A DNA stretch of 64,000 nucleotides from an uncultured Eubacteriales bacterium (GTDB lineage: Bacteria; Bacillota; Clostridia; Oscillospirales; Oscillospiraceae), in contig CABUJV010000008.1 in the NCBI GenBank assembly GCA_902492005.1, positions 1 to 64,000 on the forward strand, read 5' to 3'. Shown one piece after another: positions 17,749 to 26,267 of this stretch (its first letter is position 1; every line of letters starts with the position of its first letter). The notes under the pieces were generated by a model. The model saw only the letters and a list, made by a program, of their open reading frames with translations. It did no database searches and was not told the origin of the DNA. A program made the position numbers and the translations under genes.

Positions 17749-18340
17749 AATGGAAGGGGACCATCTCCATGCGGATGAACCAGCCCTGGTCATGCTTGCA
17801 CACCGGGCACATGGCGGGAGCCCGGGTGCTCTCAATGACCATGCCGCAGTTGAGGCACATCCACTGCACCGTGACATCGGAGACAAAGAGCTTTTCCGAC
17901 TCCAGCAGGTCGGCAAACTGGCCGAAGCGGTCGCCGTGGACCTTCTCGATGTCGGCGATCATGTCGAAGGTCTTGGCGATCTCGGAGAAGCCCTCCTCCC
18001 GGGCCACGTCGGCAAAATGGGCGTAGTCGTGCTCCCACTCCTGGTACTCGTTGTGCTGGGCAGCGCGCAGATGCTCCAGCACACCGGGGAAGATGTCCAC
18101 CGGGTAGGCGCCGTCAATCTGGATATTCTTTCCGGAGAGGGACTCCAGCAGGTCGTAATACACCTTGGCATGGGCCCGCTCCTGGTCGGCGGTGAAGGTG
18201 AACACCGCCTCGATCACATGCAGGTTCTTCCGCTTGGCCAGTCCGGCGGCAAAGGTGTAGCGGTTGCGGGCCTGGCTCTCTCCCGCAAAGGCGCGCAGCA
18301 GATTCTGATGGGTCTGACTCTGGGCAAAGTCGATGGGCAT
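17747..18340 (-). CDS. rubrerythrin
   Basis: 197 residues. The N-terminal ferritin-like di-iron domain shows FAGESQARNRY and DQERAHAKVY-type ExxH ligands; the C-terminal rubredoxin-like domain has two CxxC pairs (CLNCG and CPVCK). Rubrerythrins reduce hydrogen peroxide in anaerobes. A forespore-type promoter can be read at 18371-18400, so the enzyme may protect the spore (inferred). Single-gene unit. Confidence 0.95.
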   Translation of the reverse strand: MPIDFAQSQTHQNLLRAFAGESQARNRYTFAAGLAKRKNLHVIEAVFTFTADQERAHAKVYYDLLESLSGKNIQIDGAYPVDIFPGVLEHLRAAQHNEYQEWEHDYAHFADVAREEGFSEIAKTFDMIADIEKVHGDRFGQFADLLESEKLFVSDVTVQWMCLNCGMVIESTRAPAMCPVCKHDQGWFIRMEMVPFH

Positions 18341-18370
18341 GTACGCTCACTCCCTTTTCATGGATGCCCA

Positions 18371-18400
18371 TAGTATGTCCCATTTCCGCTGCGCTCATAC
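18371..18400 (-). promoter_or_regulatory. sigma-G-type promoter of rubrerythrin
   Basis: On the minus strand GTATG, an 18-bp spacer, then CATACTA, an exact match to the Bacillus sigma-G pattern (GHATR, 17-18 bp, CATNHTA). It lies about 30 bp before the rubrerythrin start. Confidence 0.5.
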
Positions 18401-18470
18401 GCGAGGGTTTTTCGATTGTGTGAAGGGGGCCGGGCGGCAGCGCCGTCCGGTCCCCTCTTCTCTTCTTGCC

Positions 18471-19682
18471 TTACAGACGCGTTTCCAGCTCGTCCCGAAT
18501 GGCGTACAGGAAATCGGTGCTGTTCACCGTCCGGACGGGGGCCTCCCCCTCCCACAGGCCGGCCAGGTCCTTGGTCATGGTACCGGACTCGATGGTGGCG
18601 ATGGAGGCGGCTTCCATGGCGTCGGCAAAGCGCACCAGGCCGGCGCTGCCGTCCAGCTCGCCCCGCTTGCGCAGAGCCCCGGTCCAGGCGAACAGGGTGG
18701 CCATGGGGTTGGTGGAGGTCTCCTTCCCCTTCAGGTGCTGGTAGTAATGGCGAGTGACGGTGCCGTGGGCCGCCTCGTACTCATACTTGCCCTCGGGCGA
18801 GACCAGCACGGAGGTCATCATGGCCAGGGACCCGAAGGCGGTGGAGACCATGTCGCTCATCACGTCTCCGTCATAGTTCTTGCAGGCCCAGATAAAGCCG
18901 CCCTCGCTGCGGATGACCCGGGCCACCGCGTCATCGATGAGGGTGTAGAAATACTCGATGCCCGCTTTTTTGAATTTCTTATCATACTCCGCGTCATAAA
19001 TCTCCTGGAAGATATCCTTGAAGTGGTGATCGTATTTCTTGGAGATGGTGTCCTTGGTGGCAAACCACAGGTCCTGCCTGGTATCCAGGGCGTACTGGAA
19101 ACAGGCGTGGGCAAAGGAGGTGATGGAGGCGTCGGTGTTGTGCTGACCCTGGATGATGCCGGAGCCCTTGAAGTCGAAAATGGTCTCCCGGGCCTCGGCG
19201 CCGTCGGGCGCGGTATAGACCAGTTCGGCCTTGCCGGGGCCGGGCACCTGGTATTCCACCGCCTTGTAAAGGTCGCCGTAAGCGTGACGGGCGATGGTAA
19301 TGGGCTTCTTCCAGTTTTTTACCACCGGGGAGATACCCTTTACCATGATGGGGGCGCGGAACACGGTGCCGTCCAGAATGGCCCGGATGGTGGCGTTGGG
19401 GGACTTCCACATCTGGGAGAGCTTGTACTCCTCCACCCGCTGGGCGTTGGGGGTGATGGTGGCGCACTTGACCGCCACGCCGTACTGCCGGGCAGCCTCG
19501 GCGGAGTCCACCGTCACTTGGTCGCCGGTGCGCTCCCGCTCGGGCAGGCCCAGGTCAAAATAGACGGTATTCAGCTCGATGTACGGCTTGAGCAGGATCT
19601 CCTTGATGTCGCTCCACAGGATCCGGGTCATCTCGTCGCCGTCCATCTCCACCAGGGGTGTTGTCATTTTGATCTTATCCAT
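18471..19682 (-). CDS. icd: NADP-dependent isocitrate dehydrogenase (eukaryote-like type II)
   Basis: 403 residues. The N-terminus TPLVEMDGDEMTRILW is that of homodimeric, eukaryote-type IDH rather than the E. coli type. The substrate motif SPNATIRAILDGTVFR is at about 97-112. The metal and NADP site segments DDAVARVIRSEGGFIWACKNYDGDVMSD and GTVTRHYY follow. It oxidises isocitrate to 2-oxoglutarate, supplying NADPH and glutamate carbon. The start follows GGAGGACC. Single gene; the neighbouring divergent asnA also belongs to amino-acid nitrogen metabolism. Confidence 0.95.
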   Translation of the reverse strand: MDKIKMTTPLVEMDGDEMTRILWSDIKEILLKPYIELNTVYFDLGLPERERTGDQVTVDSAEAARQYGVAVKCATITPNAQRVEEYKLSQMWKSPNATIRAILDGTVFRAPIMVKGISPVVKNWKKPITIARHAYGDLYKAVEYQVPGPGKAELVYTAPDGAEARETIFDFKGSGIIQGQHNTDASITSFAHACFQYALDTRQDLWFATKDTISKKYDHHFKDIFQEIYDAEYDKKFKKAGIEYFYTLIDDAVARVIRSEGGFIWACKNYDGDVMSDMVSTAFGSLAMMTSVLVSPEGKYEYEAAHGTVTRHYYQHLKGKETSTNPMATLFAWTGALRKRGELDGSAGLVRFADAMEAASIATIESGTMTKDLAGLWEGEAPVRTVNSTDFLYAIRDELETRL

Positions 19683-19720
19683 CGTGCTCGGTCCTCCTTG
19701 GCATATTGTTTTCTTTTTTT

Positions 19721-19749
19721 AGTATAAACGGTTTTCCGCAAAAAGGCAA
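19721..19749 (-). promoter_or_regulatory. sigma-A promoter of icd
   Basis: On the minus strand TTGCCT (19749-19744), a 17-bp spacer, and TATACT (19726-19721). Confidence 0.7.
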
Positions 19750-19780
19750 TGCAGGATTTTGCACATCCCCCTGCATTTTT
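19748..19780 (+). terminator. hairpin with T-run between icd and asnA
   Basis: AATGCAGG / CCTGCATT 8-bp stem with a 14-base loop and TTTTTA after it. It overlaps the icd -35 box; any rightward transcript ending here is unknown. Confidence 0.4.
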
Positions 19781-19817
19781 ACCTCGGATACCGGGGAAGC
19801 TCCCTCTCCTGACCGCC

Positions 19818-19854
19818 AAGCAAGGCCGCGGGTACGCCCGCGGCCTTGCTTTTT
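19818..19854 (+). terminator. strong hairpin overlapping the asnA promoter
   Basis: AAGCAAGGCCGCGGG / CCCGCGGCCTTGCTTTT perfect stem with a 4-base loop and T-run. Its right arm contains the asnA -35 box (TTGCTT, 19846-19851). It may insulate asnA from upstream transcripts. Confidence 0.7.
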
Positions 19855-19874
19855 ATCCGCCGCTATCATATAAT
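19846..19874 (+). promoter_or_regulatory. sigma-A promoter of asnA
   Basis: TTGCTT at 19846-19851, 17-bp spacer, perfect TATAAT at 19869-19874. Confidence 0.75.
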
Positions 19875-19913
19875 TGTTCCATTCCATCGTTATGAAACGG
19901 AGGCACGGATTTT

Positions 19914-20927
19914 ATGAGCGGTTCCCTGATTCCCCCCAGCTACGCCCCCAAGCTCAACCTGTACGACACCCAGAAGGCCATCGGCCTTTTGAAGCGGCTC
20001 TTCGAGGACACCCTGGGCGGCGCCCTCAACCTGCGGCGGGTCTCCGCCCCCCTCTTCGTGGAGGCCAGCACCGGCCTGAACGACGACCTGAACGGCGTGG
20101 AGCGGCCCGTCTCCTTCGACATCCCCGCCGCCGGGCGGGACGCCCAGGTAGTCCACTCCCTGGCCAAATGGAAGCGGCTGGCCCTCCACCGCTACCAGTT
20201 TTCCGTGGGGGAGGGGCTGTATACCGACATGAACGCCATCCGGCGGGATGAGGCGCCCGACAACCTTCACTCGGTCTACGTCGACCAGTGGGACTGGGAA
20301 AAGGTGCTGGCCCCCCGGGACCGAAACGAGGCCTACCTCAGGGACACCGTCCGCACCATTGTGGAGTGCGTCTGCCAGACTCAGGCCACTCTGCGGGCCA
20401 TGTTCCCCCAGCTGCTCTCCCTGCCCCTGGTGGAGCGGCAGGTCACCTTCGTCACCGCCCAGGAGCTGGAGGACCGCTGGCCCGACCTCTCCCCCAAGGA
20501 GCGGGAGGACGCCTGGGTGAAGGACCACCCCACCACCTTTCTCATGGGCATCGGCGGCGCGCTGAAGTCGGGCCGCCCCCACGACGGCCGGGCCCCGGAC
20601 TACGACGACTGGGCCCTCAACGGCGACATTCTGGTGTGGAACCCGGTGCTGGAGCACGCCTTCGAGCTGTCCTCCATGGGCATCCGGGTCTCTCCCGAAT
20701 CCCTGGACCGCCAGCTCACCCTGGCGGGCTGTGACGACCGGCGCGCGCTCCCCTTCCACCGGATGCTCCTGGGCGGTGAACTCCCCCTCACCATCGGCGG
20801 CGGCATCGGCCAGTCCCGGCTGTGCATGCTCCTGCTGGGCAAGGCTCACATCGGCGAGGTCCAGGCCAGCGTCTGGGACCCGGAGACCCTCGGCGCCTGC
20901 CAGGAAGCGGGGGTCATCCTCCTGTGA
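19914..20927 (+). CDS. asnA: aspartate--ammonia ligase
   Basis: 337 residues, the normal length. It makes asparagine from aspartate and ammonia with ATP; the fold is that of class II aminoacyl-tRNA synthetases. Visible family motifs: FVEASTGLNDDLNG near 56-70, HSLAKWKR near 82-89, and the C-terminal IGGGIGQSRLCMLLL motif 3 with its arginine. The ribosome site GGAGG lies before ATG 19914. It overlaps the next gene by 4 bp. Confidence 0.97.
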   Translation: MSGSLIPPSYAPKLNLYDTQKAIGLLKRLFEDTLGGALNLRRVSAPLFVEASTGLNDDLNGVERPVSFDIPAAGRDAQVVHSLAKWKRLALHRYQFSVGEGLYTDMNAIRRDEAPDNLHSVYVDQWDWEKVLAPRDRNEAYLRDTVRTIVECVCQTQATLRAMFPQLLSLPLVERQVTFVTAQELEDRWPDLSPKEREDAWVKDHPTTFLMGIGGALKSGRPHDGRAPDYDDWALNGDILVWNPVLEHAFELSSMGIRVSPESLDRQLTLAGCDDRRALPFHRMLLGGELPLTIGGGIGQSRLCMLLLGKAHIGEVQASVWDPETLGACQEAGVILL

Positions 20928-22417
20928 CGAGGCCCCCCAGGATTCTCTTTGCCCGGCGGGACCGCTCCGGGAAGCCACGCAAAAAATGGACGCTCTCCCG
21001 CGTTCTCCGCTGGGTCCTGCCCCTCTACCTGCTCTACTTTCTGCTGGGTGCCACGCTCCCCTTTTTATCGCCCCCGGCGGTGAGCGACTCCTTCCGCGCC
21101 GCCTGGGACCCTGCCGTTTTTGAACAGACCGGCTCCACCGACCGGGCGGCGCTGGTCACCGACAACCAGGACGCCCTGGACGTGCGGCTCCGGATGATCG
21201 GCGAGGCGGAGGAGCGCATCCTCCTCTCCTCTTTCGACATCCGGGACTGTGAGAGCGGGCGCGACATCTTTGCCGCCCTGCTGCTGGCGGCGGACCGGGG
21301 CGTACAGATCCAGATCCTGTGGGACGGGGTCAGCGGGCTGCTCCGGGGCGGCTCGCCCATCTTCCGGGCGCTGGGCCGCCTGCCCAACGTGGAAATCCGC
21401 TTCTACAACGCCCCGAATCTGCTCTTGCCCTGGACGGTCAACGGCCGGATGCACGACAAGTATCTTCTCATTGACGACCGGCTGCTGCTGCTGGGCGGAC
21501 GGAACACGTTTGACCTGTTTCTGGGAGACTATGTGCCCGACGCGGTGAAGAGCCACGATCAGGACGTGCTGGTCTACAACACCGCCGCCGGAACGCAGCA
21601 GAGCGGGGCGCACACCGTGCTCACCCAGGTGGAGTCCTATTTCCGGTCGGTATGGGAAAGCCCCTACAGCAGAACCGCCCTGGACCGCCCGCCCCTGTTT
21701 TCCCGGAAAACCGACCGGGCGGAGGCAGAGCTGCGGGCCCGGTACGCCGCTCTGGCGGCCGCCGACCCCACTCGATTCGACCCCATACCGTTGGACTATG
21801 CCGCGCTCACTCTGCCGGTGGAGCACGTGGAGCTCCTCAGCAACCCCACCGGGATCATGAGCAAGGAGCCCTGGGTGTGGTGGCAGCTCATGGCCCTCAT
21901 GGGCGGAGCGGAGGAGCGGGTCTTTCTCCAGACCCCCTACGCCGTGCTGAACGGGCCCATGTACCAGGCGCTGGCGGATCTGGCGGCCCGCGGCATCCCC
22001 TTTGACCTCCAGCTCAACTCGGTGGCGGTGGGGGACAACATCATGGCCTCCTCCGACTACGTCCACAACAAAGAGCGTATTTTGGACACCGGCGTCACGG
22101 TGTGGGAGTGGTTTGGCGATTACTCCTCCCACGGCAAATCCGCCCTCATCGACGACATGGCCGTGGTAGGCTCCTACAATCTGGACATGCGCAGCACCTA
22201 TCTGGACACCGAGCTCATGCTGGTCTTTCACGGCGGCGATTTCTCCAGAGCGCTGGAGGAGTACCTTCTTTCCACCCAGGACCATGCCCTTCAGGCCCTG
22301 CCCGGGGGCGGCTACGTCCCCAAGGAAGGCGTCGAGGTCCTGCCGGTCACCGGCGCCAAGGCCCGGCTGTTCCCCATCACCTCGATGGTGTTCCAGCTCA
22401 TCCGATACCTGCTATAG
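20924..22417 (+). CDS. phospholipase D-like (cardiolipin-synthase-like) membrane protein
   Basis: 497 residues: a basic cytoplasmic N-terminus, one membrane segment at about 25-47, and two PLD modules with HxK(x)4D motifs: MHDKYLLIDD (about 175-184) and SHGKSALIDD (about 402-411), each followed by the usual GS/GG.N element. Bacterial members make cardiolipin or act as phosphodiesterases on lipids or other substrates. There is only one N-terminal helix, where typical cardiolipin synthases have two, so the label stays general. GTG 20924 overlaps the asnA stop (GTGA). Confidence 0.82.
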   Translation: MTRPPRILFARRDRSGKPRKKWTLSRVLRWVLPLYLLYFLLGATLPFLSPPAVSDSFRAAWDPAVFEQTGSTDRAALVTDNQDALDVRLRMIGEAEERILLSSFDIRDCESGRDIFAALLLAADRGVQIQILWDGVSGLLRGGSPIFRALGRLPNVEIRFYNAPNLLLPWTVNGRMHDKYLLIDDRLLLLGGRNTFDLFLGDYVPDAVKSHDQDVLVYNTAAGTQQSGAHTVLTQVESYFRSVWESPYSRTALDRPPLFSRKTDRAEAELRARYAALAAADPTRFDPIPLDYAALTLPVEHVELLSNPTGIMSKEPWVWWQLMALMGGAEERVFLQTPYAVLNGPMYQALADLAARGIPFDLQLNSVAVGDNIMASSDYVHNKERILDTGVTVWEWFGDYSSHGKSALIDDMAVVGSYNLDMRSTYLDTELMLVFHGGDFSRALEEYLLSTQDHALQALPGGGYVPKEGVEVLPVTGAKARLFPITSMVFQLIRYLL

Positions 22418-22457
22418 AAAAAAAGAGCACGGTCCCGGCGGACCGTGCTCTTTTTTT
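22418..22457. terminator. bidirectional terminator
   Basis: GAAAAAAAGAGCACGGTCC / GGACCGTGCTCTTTTTTT with a CGGC loop, shared by the PLD-like gene and the leftward rnf operon. Confidence 0.9.
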
Positions 22458-22462
22458 GTGTT

Positions 22463-23395
22463 TTACTCCTTGGTCTCCTCGGCCTTGGGGGCCTCGGGAG
22501 CCTTGGCCGCAGCGGCGGGAGCCGCAGGAGCGGCCGCCGGCTTGGCCGCGGCGGCGGCGGGAGCCGCCTTTGGGGCCGCAGGCTTCACCACAGGGACCTT
22601 TCCGTCCACCACGATGAGCTTCCGGGGGCACTTCTGGGCGCACAGCGTGCAGCCGATGCACTTGCTGTAGTCGATCTTGGCCAGGTTGTTCTCGATGGTG
22701 ATGGCCTCCTTGGGGCAGGCCTTAGCACACAGAGAGCAGCCGATACAGCCGTTGGAACAGACCTTGGTGACCGCCGGTCCCTTGTCCTTGGAGGAGCAGG
22801 GGATGGAGACGTGCTTCTTGGTCTTGTAGGGCTCCAGGTCGATGATGTGGCGGGGGCAGATATCCACGCACTTGCCGCAGGCCACGCACTTTTCATCGTC
22901 CACCACGGCCACGCCGTCCTTCACGTGGATGGCGTCAAAGGGGCACTCGGACTCGCAGGTGCCCATACCCAGGCAGCCGAACTTACAGGCCAGAGGGCCG
23001 CCGCCGGGCAGACGGGCAGCCGCCAAGCAATCGTGGATGCCGATGTACTCGTATTTGGCCTTGTCGGCGCCGCCGCCGGAGCAGTGGACCGTGGCCACCT
23101 TCTTGACGGACTCGCCAGCCGCCACGCCCATAATCTCACCGATCTGAGCGGCGACGGCAGCGCCGCCGGCGGCGCAGGAATTGACGGGGGCCTTACCGGC
23201 CACCACCGCGGCCGCGTAGCCGCCGCAGCCGGGGAAGCCGCAGCCGCCGCAGTTGGCGCCGGGCAGGCAGCCCAGAATGGCCTCCTCGCGGGGGTCCTTC
23301 TCAACGGCAAACACCTTGGAGGCGTAAGCCAGGATCAGGCCGAACACGGCGCCCAAAATACCCAGGACGGCCACAGCCATAATAACAGTTTGCAT
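22463..23395 (-). CDS. rnfB: Rnf complex subunit B (iron-sulfur protein)
   Basis: 310 residues. An N-terminal membrane anchor (about 3-25) is followed by the Fe-S motif GANCGGCGFPGCGGYA (about 46-61), then several ferredoxin-type clusters: CESECPFDAI, CVACGKCVDICP, CIGCSLCAKACP and CIGCTLCAQKCP. It is thought to take electrons from ferredoxin into the complex. It ends in a tail of about 45 residues of alanine, proline and lysine that is not part of the core fold. It is the last gene of the rnfCDGEAB operon, as in other clostridia. Confidence 0.96.
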   Translation of the reverse strand: MQTVIMAVAVLGILGAVFGLILAYASKVFAVEKDPREEAILGCLPGANCGGCGFPGCGGYAAAVVAGKAPVNSCAAGGAAVAAQIGEIMGVAAGESVKKVATVHCSGGGADKAKYEYIGIHDCLAAARLPGGGPLACKFGCLGMGTCESECPFDAIHVKDGVAVVDDEKCVACGKCVDICPRHIIDLEPYKTKKHVSIPCSSKDKGPAVTKVCSNGCIGCSLCAKACPKEAITIENNLAKIDYSKCIGCTLCAQKCPRKLIVVDGKVPVVKPAAPKAAPAAAAAKPAAAPAAPAAAAKAPEAPKAEETKE

Positions 23396-23410
23396 TGTTC
23401 GCGCCCCCCC

Positions 23411-23998
23411 TTAAAAGACTTTCAGGCCGGAGAAGCCCATGAAGGACAGGGCGATCAGGCCGGCGGTGACCAGTGCGATGGGGAAGCCCTCGAAGGACTT
23501 GGGGCACTCGGAGAACTCCAGACGCTCACGGACGCTGGCGAACAGCACGATGGCGATCAGGAAGCCGATGCCGCCGGTAATGCCGTAGACCAGACTCTCG
23601 ATGAAGCTGTAGTTGTTCTGGGTGTTCTGGAGCACCACGCCCAGCACGGCGCAGTTGGTGGTGATCAGGGGCAGGTACACGCCCAGGGCCTGATACAGGG
23701 AGGGCATGGCCTTCTGGAGGAACATCTCCACAAACTGCACCAGAGAGGCAATGACCAGGATGTAGGTGACGGTCTGCATGAAGTCCAGGCCGTTGGCCAC
23801 CAGCAGATACTTGTTGATGGGCCAGCACACTGCAGAGGCCACGCCCATGACGAAGATAACGGCCATGCCCATGCCCAGAGCGGTGTCAACCTTCTTGGAG
23901 ACGCCCATAAAGGGGCAGATACCCAGGAACTGGGAGAAGATGAAGTTGTTGACCAGAATGGCGCCCAGGGCGATGGAAAACAGGCTAGTGAAATCCAT
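23411..23998 (-). CDS. rnfA: Rnf complex subunit A (membrane)
   Basis: 195 residues, six predicted helices, of the RnfA/NqrE family. The opening ILVNNFIFSQFLGICPFMGV carries one of the conserved cysteines that hold an Fe-S cluster inside the membrane together with RnfE. The stop of rnfE overlaps its start by one base. Confidence 0.96.
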   Translation of the reverse strand: MDFTSLFSIALGAILVNNFIFSQFLGICPFMGVSKKVDTALGMGMAVIFVMGVASAVCWPINKYLLVANGLDFMQTVTYILVIASLVQFVEMFLQKAMPSLYQALGVYLPLITTNCAVLGVVLQNTQNNYSFIESLVYGITGGIGFLIAIVLFASVRERLEFSECPKSFEGFPIALVTAGLIALSFMGFSGLKVF

Positions 23999-24639
23999 TA
24001 TTTGGCCACCTCCTCTTTCTTATCGTCCTTCTTGGGCTTGCTGAGGAAATACTGCATGGCGGCGATGACGCAGGCCAGCGTCAGGAAGCCGCCCACCGGC
24101 AGGATCATGCCCAGCGCGGGGATGCCCTCGGGCAGGATGCGGATGCCGTCGGCGCCGAACACGCCGGTGCCGAAGGTGCCGTTGCCCAGGAACTCACGGA
24201 TCACACACATGATGACCAGGATCACGGTGTAGCCCAGGCCCTGACAGATGCCGTCCACCGCGGAGGCCAGTACGCCGTTCTTGGAGGAGAAGCCCTCGGC
24301 GCGGCCCAGGATGATGCAGTTCACCACGATCAGGGGGATAAACAGGCCAAGGCTGTCGGACAGGGCGGGCACAAAGGCCTTCAGCACCAGATCCACCACC
24401 GTCACGAAGCCGGCGATGACCACGATGTAGCAGGCGATGCGCACCTTATTGGGGATGATGTTCCGCAGCAGGGAGATAAAGATGTTGGACAGGGTCAGGA
24501 TGACCAGCACGCTCAGGCCCATGCCGATGCCGTTGAACAGCGTGGTGGTGATGGCCAGCACCGAACACATGCCCAGCAGCTGTACGGTCACGGGGTTTTG
24601 GGTAATGAGACCCTCTTTGAACTGTTTGCCAAAATTCAT
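23998..24639 (-). CDS. rnfE: Rnf complex subunit E (membrane)
   Basis: 213 residues of the RnfE/NqrD family, paired with RnfA in an inverted membrane arrangement. NPVTVQLLGMCSVLAIT near the N-terminus carries the cluster-binding cysteine, and VNCIILGRAEGFSSKN is a family motif near 120-135. The C-terminus is charged (KKDDKKEE). Confidence 0.96.
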   Translation of the reverse strand: MNFGKQFKEGLITQNPVTVQLLGMCSVLAITTTLFNGIGMGLSVLVILTLSNIFISLLRNIIPNKVRIACYIVVIAGFVTVVDLVLKAFVPALSDSLGLFIPLIVVNCIILGRAEGFSSKNGVLASAVDGICQGLGYTVILVIMCVIREFLGNGTFGTGVFGADGIRILPEGIPALGMILPVGGFLTLACVIAAMQYFLSKPKKDDKKEEVAK

Positions 24640-24654
24640 AACGTCACACCCTCC

Positions 24655-25209
24655 TTAACCCAGCTCAGCGACGGCCGCAATGGCGGAATTAACGCCGCTG
24701 GTGACCGCGCGGGAGGTGATGGTGGCGCCGGTGAGGGCCTCGATCTCGCCGCCGTCCTTGGTGACGGCCAGAGTGCCGGACTTGCCGACAAACTGCGCGC
24801 GCCAGGCCTCCTTGGTGGCATTTGCGCCCAGGCCGGAGGTCTCGGCGTGAGAGACGATGGACACGCCGGTACACACGCCGCTGTTGTCCACGCCCACCAT
24901 GACGTCCAGATTGCCGCCGAAACCGGAGGGCGTGACCTCCACCACGTAACCGGCGTCGCCGGCCTTCCAGATGTTCTTGATGGTGGTGTCCGCGCCGGCG
25001 TAAGCCACATCTTCATAGACCTCGGACGCCAGGACGGCGGCCTTGGCCTCGTCCGTCTTCTTCTGCGTATTGATGGCAATCTGGGGCGCGGTGACCATGT
25101 TCACCAGGCCTAGAACCAGCGCAGTGATGGCGCTGATGGCAAAAAGTACGATGACCAGAGAGGCCATACCGGGCTCCTTCTTGGTCACGACCGCAGTGTT
25201 CTCGCTCAT
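24655..25209 (-). CDS. rnfG: Rnf complex subunit G (FMN-binding)
   Basis: 184 residues: one N-terminal membrane helix (about 17-38) and an extracytoplasmic FMN-binding domain. The Thr in LTGATITS (near 163) is the expected site for covalent FMN attachment. It overlaps rnfD by 4 bp. Confidence 0.95.
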   Translation of the reverse strand: MSENTAVVTKKEPGMASLVIVLFAISAITALVLGLVNMVTAPQIAINTQKKTDEAKAAVLASEVYEDVAYAGADTTIKNIWKAGDAGYVVEVTPSGFGGNLDVMVGVDNSGVCTGVSIVSHAETSGLGANATKEAWRAQFVGKSGTLAVTKDGGEIEALTGATITSRAVTSGVNSAIAAVAELG

Positions 25210-26267
25210 TTCGCCTCAGCCTCCTTTGCCGCTTTCTTGGCCGCCTTCTGCTTCTCCTTCATTTCCTTGGTGACGCCGAAGCGGGCGGGCTTGCCCACCT
25301 TGTCCAGCAGCCACACGCAGGTATTCATGATCAGGATGGCATAGCTGACGCCCTCGGGATAGCCGCCGAACTTACGGATGAAAACCGTCAGAAGGCCGCA
25401 GCCGATGCCGAAGATGATCTCGCCCTTGGGGGTGGCGGGGCTGGTGACATAGTCGGTGGCCATGAAAATGGCGCCCAGCATCAGGCCGCCGCCCAGCAGG
25501 TTGTAGAGCATCCAGTCCAGACGGCCCGCACCGGCGGCGGGGAAGAGGAAGGTCAGCACCGCCACGGTGGCGATGAAGGACACGGGGACGCGGACGCGGA
25601 TGACGCCGCGGACCACCAGGTAGACGCCGCCCACGATCAGCATCAGGGCGGAGACCTCGCCCAGGCAGCCGCCCACATTGCCGATGAGCATATCGCCCAG
25701 AGAGGCGTCCGGCAGGAGACCGGAATGCATAAAGTCCACGCTCAGGGGGGTTGCGCCGGTGGCCAGCTCGGCCCCGTTCATGCCCACGGTGCCGGAGAGC
25801 AGGCCGGCCCAGTTGGCCCGGCCGGGCTTCACCCAGGTGGTCATGAGGATGGGGTAGCACAGCATCAGGAAGGCGCGGCCGCCCAGGGCGGGGTTCAGGA
25901 AGTTCTTGCCCAGGCCGCCGAAGAGCTGCTTGACCACCACGATGGCGAAGAAGTCGCCGATGATCAGCACCCAGTAGGGCAGGGTCACGGGGCAGACGAA
26001 GGCCAGCAGCACGCCGGTGATGGCGGCGGACAGGTCCCCGCAGGTGTTGGTTTTCTTCAGCAGCTTGCGGTAGCCGTACTCAAAGACCTCACAGGCCAGC
26101 ACGGACACCACGGTCATGGTCAGGGCCCGGGGGCCGAAGAACCAGATGCCGATGCACAGAGCCGGGACCAGTGCGATCAGCACGTCCAGCATCAGGGACC
26201 GGGTCCCGATGGGGGAGGATACGTGGGGGGAGGAAGCTACCGCGAGCTTACGAGATTCCTGGCTCAT
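25206..26267 (-). CDS. rnfD: Rnf complex subunit D (membrane, FMN-binding)
   Basis: 353 residues, about nine helices, RnfD/NqrB family. The ATGATPLS motif near 170 carries the threonine for covalent flavin. The lysine- and alanine-rich C-terminal tail (KAAKKAAKEAE) is cytoplasmic. RnfD is a main part of the ion-translocating membrane unit; whether Na+ or H+ is pumped cannot be told. It overlaps rnfC by 4 bp. Confidence 0.96.
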   Translation of the reverse strand: MSQESRKLAVASSPHVSSPIGTRSLMLDVLIALVPALCIGIWFFGPRALTMTVVSVLACEVFEYGYRKLLKKTNTCGDLSAAITGVLLAFVCPVTLPYWVLIIGDFFAIVVVKQLFGGLGKNFLNPALGGRAFLMLCYPILMTTWVKPGRANWAGLLSGTVGMNGAELATGATPLSVDFMHSGLLPDASLGDMLIGNVGGCLGEVSALMLIVGGVYLVVRGVIRVRVPVSFIATVAVLTFLFPAAGAGRLDWMLYNLLGGGLMLGAIFMATDYVTSPATPKGEIIFGIGCGLLTVFIRKFGGYPEGVSYAILIMNTCVWLLDKVGKPARFGVTKEMKEKQKAAKKAAKEAEAK

